Shown: positions 21,157 through 31,493 of the stretch, piece by piece | How the letters are laid out: each line of letters begins with the position of its first letter | How positions within the stretch are numbered: the stretch's first letter is position 1 | DNA from: Artemisia argyi | Taxonomy: Eukaryota > Streptophyta > Magnoliopsida > Asterales > Asteraceae | Assembly: GCA_030686995.1 (NCBI GenBank) | Contig: CM060708.1 | Coordinates: 106,987,044 to 107,051,043, forward strand | Reading direction: 5' to 3' | DNA length: 64,000 bases | Notes under the pieces: generated by a model | Told to the model about the DNA's origin: nothing | What the model saw: the letters and a program-made list of their open reading frames with translations, nothing else | Databases searched by the model: none | Position numbers and translations under genes: made by a program

Positions 21157-23193
21157 AAATCCCCCAGACTACGGTATTGCCATGTCCTCACGCAATGTCA
21201 TCACTTCACGCTTTTGAGATAAATAATTTCAAAACCCCTTTTTACTAACTTTGGAAAGTAGCAAAACGTTCAAAAGAGATTAAGAAATCATTTATTCCCA
21301 AAAACACCCCGTTTTCCAATTTATTCACACTTATTCTATTTTTGTACTTTTTCACTTTATTCTTGTGACGGTATGTTGACTTTCATTATTTTTCAATAAC
21401 GTTTAGGGTCATAGAGTAGGAAACACGACTCAAAAAGAAGTGACCATATCGATAAAGTTTGACATCCTTGATTTTTCACAAGTCCCAAAACTAAGCGTAA
21501 AAATGAAATCATTGTTTATTCACAAGTTAGATGCTAACACTACCAATAGAAGTTACTTGTGTAATTACCTCTTGTTCCCATTTCCTAACTTTGTATCTCA
21601 TTATTTTATTTTTGTGAGAAATAAATTTCTTCATATTTTCTCATTTCAATATTTTTTAGTCTTATACGAGCACAAAATTTGAACGCTAAGTAGTTTCCAA
21701 ACCTTCCCTCGAAAATCCCTGCATAAAAAAATTAGGTCCACGTGGAGGTCTCTGATTTAACACGATTTTGAGGGCACCCCTTTTTATTTACAACTGAAAC
21801 ATCCTATGTCTGAGACCCGAGTCGGAAGCTTTTTATTAGGATACCCCCGGAGTCAAAGCTTGGCATTATTAACATTTTAAGCAATTTAACTGTATTAGCC
21901 CTCAGCCTTTTATAACAATCACAACAACGGGAGTGAACCGTCAAGATGTAATAGTCTATTATGACATTGGAATTTTCCTCTGCATTTTTGAAGTCTACAA
22001 CAATGGGGATGAACCATCAAGATGCAGAAAACTTTTATGGCTTCGGATTATTATTATTATACATTATTCATTATTATTTGCCAAACCCCGAGTCCTACGG
22101 CTTTTACTAAGATCACAACATCGGCTGCGAACCGGCAAGATGTGATAGTTTATTTTACCGTAACACTGGGAGTACCTCTATGTGTACCTAACCTCCATAA
22201 GCAAAAAATTTCTTAGGAATGAGAAAAAACTAAGTATTGCCCAAACCGTGCACCCTTAATTATTCTTAGAGATCTATTTTATATGAGGTGAAACAATTTT
22301 GTGAGAACAAAAAGCCACAAGTACCTTCCATGAACTCTAAAGAGATCCAACTACTCCACGTTTAGCATCTAGCTTCTAAATAAACTCTATCATTTATCAT
22401 TCTTCGCAAATTTAAAATCTTAAGTAATAAGATCCGCGAATGCTTATCCAATAATCAAGCTACGAATATATAAAGTCAATTACGGGAACTTGCAAATTCT
22501 TATAAAAGAATTCGCGTTTTCTAGCTTCTTATGTAAAAGACTAGCTTAAGCTTATAGATTATAATTGGTTAAGGGAACAAGCTAGGGCTCAACACGCCCG
22601 GTCAAGTCAAAAATTTATTCCTACTCTCACCAACAGGAAAGTCAACAAGGTGTCAAAACTTATTATTTATTCATATATCATTTTTTTTATATATAAAAGG
22701 TGGAATAAAAATTTAAAATTTTGGTGGAAAAATGGGGTTGCGCAAGTAAATAGCTAAAATGAAAGTGCAAGGTCAAATCGAATCGAAGATTCACCCCTCA
22801 CACTTAAGTTAAACATTGTCCTCAATGTTTCAAGGGTAAAGGTAATCCTACGAAAATCTCAGGCCGTTTATTAATTATGCCAACAGATAAATGTTAGTCA
22901 ATAAGATTTATGGATATTGAATTTCTGAAAGCAACGAAGAATGAGACTCGAATGGAGTAAAGACAAAACCACGAGCACGACAGTCTTCAAACTTCGGGGA
23001 AATTCCTGGACATAAACAAACAACCACAAAAACACGAGATATGGAAGAGGCGAGCCTCCTCACATCACTTTATCACAACACACTTATTAGAAAAAGAAAA
23101 TAAAAAGAAGATAGAAAGGATAAGCATGGGTTGCCTCCCACGAAGCTCTTGTTTTTTTGTTAACCGAGTCACGTAGGTTGACTCGCCCCAAAT
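21157..23193 (-). other. RE5 non-coding interior with hairpin module and degenerate repeats
   Basis: No assignable ORF. A polypurine/hairpin module lies at 22795-22830 (CCCTCACACTTAAG, then AAACATTG, loop TCCT, CAATGTTT). Three degenerate units sharing ACAAC..CGG..TGAACCGTCAAGATG occur near 21920, 22000 and 22113. A block at 23127-23180 (GGGTTGCCTCCCACGAAGC and onward) matches the same place in RE4. Confidence 0.6.
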
Positions 23194-24891
23194 TTAATTA
23201 ATCTTGGGGGAGCAAATGGAAAAGATAATCTCAATCAAACTTTCGTTCAAGAGGTTTGGATAAACATTGAAGCTCAAGAAAGTTCCACACCGAAGAGATA
23301 CCCACGGTTCAAAGAAAAAGCAATCATAAATGGAAATACCGGGGTCAAAGTTAGTATCCTCACTCCCGATAAAGTGAAGGATAGGAGAAGTCACATTAAA
23401 TGTGGAGAAGGGAAGAAAGATTTTGATAATTAAGATTAATTCATCATTTTCAAAAACAAGTTTTCTAATTTCTTTGTTTTGAATATCATCATTAAAGCTC
23501 ATTTGGTAATTTCTAAAAACCTTGGGAGGGAGAGGTGGGATGTTGTCATCAATAAGTACGTCTCCCCCCAGACTAACATCTTTCTCAAGATCAAAACAGA
23601 AATAATCATACTCCGAAGTAGGTATGTCATGAGAGAGTTCACCAGAGAACTCCTCGAGAAGATAATCACTCTTATGAAGTACCTCTTTGAGCTTGGGCTC
23701 TAGATGGATATATGGAGGTGGGACTTGTGTGGTACTTCGTGGGCTATAAATATGCACCTCGTCCATAACGGTCTCCGTATTGGACTCATCACTCTCCTCG
23801 TTCTGAATATCAAAGATAGGATTGTCTGATTTGAAAGTAAACTCAGAAGCAAAATCAAACAAAGGATTCTTGATAGTCGTATCAAAAGTAGGTAAAGTAG
23901 AATCAAGAAGATCGAAAGATTCCTAGGATACCCTTGGGATTGGGACAAGGTCATCAAGTTCCTTAAGAGGATTGACGTCGACTTCCTTGTCCCCTATTGA
24001 CAAGGTATTTGAAGGGTCTTCAATAAGTTGATTGATCTCTGATTTCTCTTTTTCAAAAGGTTCATCCTCATCACTTTCGTCGGAGTATGAAAAGTGGATA
24101 ATGTTAGGATGACCTGGCCCTTGCTGGCAATATTGATTTATATAACTCTTGTGATTACCAAGGACCTCAATTTATGCAATCTCGGCGAGAATGTAATCAT
24201 AATGATGATCACTAAAAATAGGGGTAGAGTCACAAAGGGCTTCAGTATCCCACTGATAGTGATGTTGTGTCATATTCTCGATCAAATCATAAGCTTCTTG
24301 AGGCGTCTTTCGCATGAGATTGCCTCCAGCAGCCAACATGATTTTGTCTCAATCGATCATATTTATGCCATGATAGAAGGTTAAGATTTGATCAAGGAGC
24401 AAAATTCTATGATCCGGACATCTCTACAACAAATATTTAAACCTCTCCCAAGCTTCAAATACTGATTCTCTGTGCAATTTCCGGAAATTTAGAATATCTC
24501 TTCTAAATTGCATCGTTTTTAAGTATGGATAGTATTTTGAAAGAAACTTGAGGCACATCTCGTCCCAAGTATGAATTGAATGGTCTTTAAGAGTGTAAAA
24601 CCAAGATTCGGCTTCATGGGTTAACGAGAAGGGAAAGAGATTCAAACGGATGTTGTCTTGAAAAACTTCGTTTTGTTTGAAGAATTGAGTGATCGATAGA
24701 AATTTGTCTAAATGTTGATTAGCATCTTCATCTTTAAAACCGTGAAATTGGAAAATTTGACTAATAAGTTCAACGAAATGATCTTTCAATACAAAATCAT
24801 TTGTCAGAGCGATCGGTTCTCCTTTACCGATAAGCGATGGAAGATAAAAATCTTCCATGGTCCGAGGATCATGGGACAAATAATCGAACAT
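23194..24891 (-). pseudogene. Athila-type gag pseudogene of RE5
   Basis: One frame spans the whole interval, with several stops. The first 155 codons (24891-24424) are an open gag core: F-H-G-F-K-D-E-D-A-N-Q-H-L, then L-F-P-F-S-L-T-H-E-A-E-S-W-F, then T-W-D-E-M-C-L-K-F-L-S-K-Y-Y-P, then R-E-S-V-F-E-A-W-E-R-F-K. Stops follow at 24424-24426 and near 24350. The frame then continues through A-A-G-G-N-L-M-R-K-T-P-Q-E-A-Y-D-L-I-E-N-M, also gag, into a long acidic tail (222 open codons to 23194). No zinc knuckle or protease is seen. In life it would have been the particle protein; now clearly broken. Confidence 0.85.
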
Positions 24892-25442
24892 TTTGAAGAA
24901 TTAAACAATGAAGAGGGATAAGAAGATAGAATTAAACGTTCAAGAGGATTAGAGAAGAAGAATTAAACGGATAAAAGGGTAAAGAAGATAAGAATTAAAT
25001 GGTTAAGAGGACAAGAAGATAAGAATTACACGGTATGAGAGGGTAAAGAGATAAGAATTAAACATATAAGAGGATACGAAGATTCTTTTTGGATTTTAAA
25101 TATAAAAGTAAGGAAAAATAGAATGGAGAAAATATTTTTGGATTTTTATAATTGGAAAAACAAACTAAGAACAAGATTTTAAAAGAAAAACATATTTTGA
25201 AAAAGAAAATATTTTTGGGTTTTTATAATTAGAAAAATATAAAACAAATGAAGATAAAAGAAAAACAAATGAAACTTTGAAAAAGAAAAAATAAAATGTT
25301 GAAAATTTTTATGGTATTTTAAACACTTTAGGAAAAGTGTTTGTGATATTTCATTTTTTTTAATGAAAAATATTAACAAAATTAAAATGATATATTTACT
25401 GGAAAGGTTTTCAAAACGCGAATCAAAAACTCGCAACACACT

Positions 25443-25460
25443 TCCCCGGCAGCGGCGCCA
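25443..25460 (-). other. RE5 primer binding site
   Basis: The minus strand reads TGGCGCCGCTGCCGGGGA, 5 nt inside the LTR start at 25466. Same tRNA-Asp-type site as RE4, with a longer match. Confidence 0.85.
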
Positions 25461-26002
25461 AAAACTGATGTGAGTCAATTATAGTATATTTATTTTCCAA
25501 GGAAACACTTAGGAAAGTATATCCCCGGGTCGTGTCCCAACGAAGTGTGAATTAAATTCGTCGTTCGGTTCGTTAATAAGTGTGATGAATAGTGAGAATA
25601 AAAGAGATTTTGGATATTAAAACTATGAATACCAAACATAAACTAAAAGCAATAAAGCATGTAAAGTTCAAATAACCTAAAAACGCAATCTTATCTAAAA
25701 ACGAGCACTTACGACTAGAGGCAAACTAATTATACTAAGTAAAGATAATAAATCTGGTAGCAAGCTTAATAATCTAAAATTAACGATAAAAGCTAAAAAT
25801 AATGAACTAAATTATGCTAATCAAGCAAATAGGAGATAAATGTTAAAAAGACATACTTGTTAAACAAATTATAACGATCCTTAAGTTTGGTCTATTATTT
25901 TTATTAAGTCCTATATTGATGAATCAATATCTTATACAAATAATTATTTTCTCAAAACGTTGGTTTATTTTGAAAATAAATTTTGTTAAGAGATATCAAT
26001 AT

Positions 26003-26312
26003 TGTAGGACCGTGTTATTGATTGATTATTGTGAATCAGGAGGTCGGGGATTATGAAACCAAAGAGTAGCCATTGTTGTGAGAGAAAGTATAGAGAGAAA
26101 AGGAATAACTAGGTGTTTTATTGAATAATGAAAATGATAAGGTTAAACACAAAGCATCACCCCTCCATGGAAGTATGGAGGGGTTTATATAGGCCTTTCA
26201 ACACATGACTTTACATAAATGACGGTATCAGTCCATGTGTTTGAGCCTAACAATGATAACTATTGTAATCTCGTAATGTCGTCACATTTCAGTGTTAGGA
26301 GCGATCCTAACA
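26003..26312 (-). repeat. RE6 3' LTR (310 bp)
   Basis: On the plus strand TGTAGGACC...ATCCTAACA. The ends match RE1 (TGTTAG and GGTCCTACA). The partner LTR is almost wholly missing, so the boundaries rest on the polypurine tract and the termini. Confidence 0.65.
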
Positions 26313-28827
26313 ATCTTCCCCCATTGTGGCAACATACGAGATTACTTACAACATTTCCTACAAGTACAAATACAAATAAAGAAAGGTCTTTATAAGCTCT
26401 TCAATTGCTGAGGATGACTACAGTTGACGCTCTTTGTCTTCATCTTGTACCTCGCCTTGAGAACTTTATCTTCACTTGTAGGCAAATGATGTAATATTCA
26501 TGAAATGGATTAACTTCCCCCCAATTCGTACTGCATGTCTTTAGCAGCTTCTCCATACACTTCTTTTTGGCGAAGTTTCTGAATCAGCTTCCCCCCAAAC
26601 TGACAACCGTCTTCAGCAGATTCGAAGCTTTGATGTAGTCGAAATGTCTTCTAACTATTGAAGTTTTAAGTACGCAGCGGAATTTGTAGATGACACCGTA
26701 GACCAGACCAAGAAAATCTGAGTAGTTACTTAATCACAATTATACTCAACGCGGAAGTTTCGTTCGGAGGTAACATGCAAGAAATCAGCAAGATCTTCTC
26801 ACGTATGTAGGCAACTTCACACTCCATAACCCGCGAGAGTTGAAACGATTACACCAGAATCATCAAACTGAACCACTGATCATCTCTGCAGAGGTCTTTC
26901 CGGTAGTAATAAATTGTAAGCTCGATCACGTGAGTCTATTATGCGTCCCTGATGTGCACATTTCTTCCCCCTAATTGCAGAACCTCGTGGAAAATGAGTG
27001 TTTTCGCAAAGAAATCAAGAAAAGTCAAAGAAGCACAAAGAACACCCACTCTCTCTTCCCCCACGATGTCTTCGCGGAATCGGAAGCATACACACAATGT
27101 TTACGATGGAAAACGGAGGCAGCGTAACCCCATATGTCCAATCAACCGAATATGTGTGAAGTATCATAAATAGCCCATGAGAATCAACTTCTGATAAACA
27201 TCTCTACTCTTTTATACTCCTCTCAACTAACTCTTTTCTGACCCCATTATCATTCTGACGGCTTTTTGTAGTGACTACTGATGGAGAAAACTCAATATGA
27301 CGAACTTGAGACTGAAGTAAAATAACCCGAACTTGTGACTTAAACTTGCACTATTGTCTGACTAAGAACCAATACTGAGAAATGAGAATTTCAATAATGG
27401 TAGGAAATCATATACCCATCCAACCATCCTTTATTGTATATAAACATCTCTTGAATCATCTACATCTTTTGGTGACACTTGAGCACTACAACGTAACTCC
27501 TTTAAAGTGATAGCTATACTCTGTGAGCATAACAACGTACCTCCTTACATCAGGTATAACTAGACAACTCAAGTCTTGGTCATTTGTACGGATAAAAGCT
27601 CGAACAAGGATCTCGAAGAATCATGCATCCAACCAACCTCGATATCTTCAGATACTAAGTACACGCACCCGTGATATTCCACTTCAACCTCAAATAAATA
27701 ATAAAGAATTATCGCCGTAGTCACATCTTGCGGTTAAATGCCCAAAACTAGCCTTTTGACGATTTAATGAATTTGATAATGGTTTCCCGATCTTGTCAAA
27801 AATGTCTCACTCCGTAAAAATTTGTAACACCAAAATTACCACTCTTTTTGCCAACAAATAATATGCTAAACTTTAAATAGACATCTGTGTATCCAATATG
27901 AATTCATTCATTTAGTTCGGCCCAAAAAAATGGATAACACATGTTGTAGGAAAAAATTTCGGTCAGCCCATTTAGCAAATTCATACAACCCCGATCCAGT
28001 CCAAAACCAGATCCAACTATAATCAAAATAACCCGATCCATACATTACACTTATAATAACCATTCATACCCTAATATTTTTCACTTACCAAACCCTAATC
28101 ACATACACATAAACTTATCCGCCCCTCCTACCTTTTCTCTCATAACTGTTGTTCTAAATCAAACACAGCCGCATCTTATCATCAATAAAATAAATTCCTT
28201 TCTATTAATCTTGTTGTAATTCGAATACCATACAAACAAACCTTCGTTTGTTGCTTCCTGTTACGACAACCTAACTCCAAATACAACATGATTACCTTCA
28301 GTTTGTTACACAAACCACCCACCAATCTGTTTTGTAGAACAAGGCTTTAAGATCTTGGAAGGGTTTCATGTAGGTTTATCGTTGCACGGTGTTATTTGAG
28401 TTTAGATCAAAACAAAGAAATGGCTATAACATATATGTTATAACTCATTCTTTAGGTTTTCGGATATTATTACAAGAAATAGATCGTGATGTTTAAGGTT
28501 CACACACGAAAATCTTTTTTAAAGATTGAAACAAAAGGTGAACAAAGACTGAGATCTATTTAATTTTTTTTTCTTTTTCTGTTCGAGTCATGGTGTGAGA
28601 AGGAGGATGAGATGAGGTTAAGTGTTGGATCTGTTGTTGCTTGTTTGGTTGTTATTGTTTACAGTGATGGAGACGGGTTAGGTTGCATATGGATTTGTTG
28701 AAGATGATTGTAGTTTATTGTTTGTATCTTCTGTTATCGTCTTTCATCTCCATTTTTTTCGTTTTAATAGTTTTGAACTAGTGATGAGTGTATCTAGGTC
28801 AAACGAGTCAAACTAGACTGAGTCAAA

Positions 28828-29060
28828 GTCCTTACTCGGAGTTTATTTGTATTTCCTTACTCGATGAGTCCAAGGTTTTCCTTACTCGATGAAGATAACA
28901 GATCTGAGGTCTACGGGTAAGCCCTTACTCGATAATTTTTGAAAAATTTAGACAGGGATTCCTTACTCGAAAGCAACAAAGAATTCCTTACTAGATAGAC
29001 TATAAGGAAAAGGTTTTGATTCCTTACTCGGAATATGTAAAGAAAACCTTACTCGATACC
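28828..29060 (-). repeat. CCTTACTCG(A/G) word repeated eight times beside the RE6 primer site
   Basis: Copies lie near 28830, 28855, 28877, 28923, 28951, 28986 (variant CCTTACTAG), 29021 and 29047. The last merges with the primer site, which on the minus strand reads TGGTATCGAGTAAGG. Spacing is irregular (22-46 bp). Confidence 0.8.
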
Positions 29061-30501
29061 ACTTGTAGGACCATTTAAACAACCAAAATTTCAATCCACG
29101 TAATTTAAAATTACTAACCAATTTATATTCTAACTTTTATAAAACCACACTTAATTCACATAACAATCTACTCAACAAGCATATAAAAGATTTACTCAAT
29201 ACTCATGTTAATTAAACTAATAAAAAAAATTCAACAAATATGTTCATATTAATAAACTACTTAACTAGAAATGAAAAGGATGAGAAAATAGAACCCGATC
29301 TAAGAGATGAGACGAAATTAACCACCCGATTTTATAAACTTGTCAAATTATAAAGTTTACTTTTAAAAGCATTAATATAACCAAATAGCTAATAAAGTTT
29401 GTGACTTTATTAACTAATTAGCTTTATTAATACTAAAAAAACAATAAACTTTAGTAATAAGCTAGATTATAAAACCCTTAAGCTCCTCACCTTATGTTAA
29501 CAATGATGAGAAACTAAAAAAGATCAAAACTTTATGCAACATTAGTTCAAATAAGCTATCAAATAAACTAAATCTAGATTGAATAAGCTATAGATAAGCT
29601 AATTTAATCTAGAAAAACTAGTAATAGAACCAAAAAGCTAGGAAGCTAATAGATCTATACTAGTTATTAATCAACCAAAGCTAAAAAACTAGATTGAATT
29701 GAAGAAAAAAAAGAAATAAGCTAATTAGGTTTATTAAGAAAAAGCTTTGTAATTAAAAATAGAGTACGAGAAATAAGCTAAAAATAAATAGATCTAATAA
29801 TACTAAAAAAATGTTGAAAAGAAATTAAGAAAATAAAAAAATGTTTATTCAATAAGCTAATCTAATAAGCTACAATAAGTGATTAAGCTAAAATAGATTT
29901 TTAGATTAAAGGAAATGAAAATAAAAGAAAGAGATGAGATGAAGAGGTAAGCTAGGTAGGATAAATGATAAACTTCATCTTCATTAGCCTAATAAGCCAA
30001 AAGTTGATACAAGAAAAGCGCTTGAAATAAGATAGTTGAAAATAAGCTATTACAATACTACTAAAAAATATGCTTGAACAATACAAAAGAAAATAAGCTC
30101 CTCTAAAATCTACTCCTATATTAACTAAATTCTATTCCTACTATAAAAAGTGTGTGTGAAAAAATGTGGAGAATATGAATGCTGATGATGACAATTGATT
30201 GCATTTTATAGCCAACGTTGGATCTCTCGAACATTCCTTTCAGTAAATGACAGCTCATTTGAAATGTATTTGGTCTTCTCAGCGTCTCGATTCATGAATC
30301 TGTTGCATATTTTTCTTATAACATGGCCACGTGGCAAAGTCTGATAGGGAGCAGGTGGTATAGTGCGTGTAATAGTGGTGATGGAGTCCAAACAAACGCG
30401 CTTGCTGATGAATTATTTTTGGAGTGTGAAAATGACGCAGCCAATATATTTCACTCCATATTTTCATTTTCCTTTTTTATTAGCTGGTCCCTCTTTGTTT
30501 T

Positions 30502-30735
30502 GTCAAAGATGATATTTGGGCCAAGATTGAAGGAAATCTTGGGGAACCTCTTGAGAATGATCACACTCGTAAGTGTGCATGTTGCACTACCAATGTTGTG
30601 ATTGAGAGGAACATTCTCACTTTACGTGAGGAAAGTAGAGAACTACAAAAATCTATCAACAATGAGATGTTGGTTATGACTGCCATTCTTAAAGATATCT
30701 CAAGGGTATTTCTTCAAGAAAAGGATGAAGAGTGA
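30502..30735 (+). pseudogene. Remnant C-terminus of an element ORF (RE7)
   Basis: An open frame of 77 codons to TGA 30733-30735, with no start inside RE7. It holds a C-A-C-C cluster and a helical charged end (E-S-R-E-L-Q-K-S-I-N-N-E-M). Its place, right before the polypurine-rich tail, suits the C-terminus of a pol-distal or env-like ORF, but I do not recognise it. It could be chance. Confidence 0.35.
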
Positions 30736-31493
30736 AGTTATAATAACTTTCTCTAGTTGTAGCAATCTTGGCCTTCCCACAAGCTTGTATGAATAAAATA
30801 TGATAGGATAGAATGATGATCTTCTTGTATGTCCTTCATTATATGTAGTTGGTATTATGCTTGTATTAGGTAATGTTGTTCGTGTCTCTAGCCTGTCTTA
30901 GGAATTGTCTTTGTTGTATGCTTTATGCTCTTCCATGTGATATAAAATGTATTATGAGTTATATGTGAAATTCATGTTTAGTTCATCTCCATTGTTATAT
31001 TGTGCTCAACATTTGGATTATGGAGTCATCTTGGACACAAATATACTTATTGTTATTATTGTGGACTAACCCATGTTGCAAGTCTCCAAATGGTAACCTA
31101 ACCCATCTTGGACTTTCACATGTGAGGATTTCTTGTTTGTTGTATGTTGTGATTTCTATATGTAGCTAGGCCACCGCAAAGGTGAGGCTCTTGACCCATG
31201 GATCCCCGCCTTAAAACAAGGGGGAGCAATGATCTAGGGGGATCTATGTTCAAGGGGAGCACGGAAACAAGCTACTTTCCCATTTCAAATGGAAGTCACG
31301 CCTTTTTGATTCGAAAAAAGGGGGAGAAAGAAAGCAAGAGCGTGAAGACCATTCAAGAAATGTTAAAGGCTTTACCAAATTACAAGGCAAAGGTCAAGTC
31401 GCAAGCTACACCAAAGGCGCGCTTTGTATTCGCTAAGTTTGGTAATTTTATTTGCTTTCGGTTTTTGTTTGTCATCATCAAAAAGGGGGAGAT
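30736..31493 (+). other. RE7 polypurine-rich tail
   Basis: No ORF I trust. Purine tracts AAGGGGGAG occur near 31209 and 31319, and AAAAGGGGGAGA (31481-31492) directly precedes the LTR. Confidence 0.6.

Larger units (their letters stand above)
26003..29072 (-). mobile_element. RE6: decayed Sirevirus-like element without coding capacity
   Basis: A minus-strand 3' LTR at 26003-26312 (TGTTAGG...GGTCCTACA on the minus strand) follows the purine tract GGGGGAAG (26315-26322). Further CCCCC-type tracts lie near 26515, 26590, 26965 and 27055, the multiplied polypurine tracts of Sirevirus. At the other end TGGTATCGAGT (minus, 29051-29061) resembles the start of an initiator-Met primer site. Beyond it only about 9 bp of LTR end (29064-29072) remain before sequence changes. 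27180-28790 shows no recognisable ORF. Confidence 0.6.
20196..30497 (-). mobile_element. RE5: old gag-only Athila-like gypsy element, interrupted
   Basis: Minus-strand element with primer site TGGCGCCGCTGCCGGGGA (25443-25460) and a decayed Athila-type gag (23194-24891). Its 3' LTR is partly present at 20196 to about 21156, cut on the left by RE2. Its 5' LTR starts at 25466 and runs to about 30497, interrupted by RE6 and cut by RE7. The two LTRs share about 290 bp (20196-20485 and 30214 to about 30500), with many mismatches. No pol is visible. It is older than RE2, RE6 and RE7, which lie in or against it. Confidence 0.75.
25466..30497 (-). repeat. RE5 5' LTR, interrupted by RE6 and truncated by RE7
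   Basis: On the plus strand it starts TGATGTGAGTC next to the primer site. LTR sequence is 25466-26002 and 29073 to about 30497; the intervening 3.07 kb is RE6. The last 290 bp match the RE5 3' LTR. The counterpart of 20486-21156 is missing on this side because RE7 sequence begins at about 30498. 29073-30213 is AT-rich, full of AATAAGCTA words, with no gene. Confidence 0.65.

Noticed and set aside
20916..21222. Overlapping ORFs of 66-82 codons on both strands
   Set aside because: Within the RE5 LTR, hydrophobic low-complexity translation, no start context or family.
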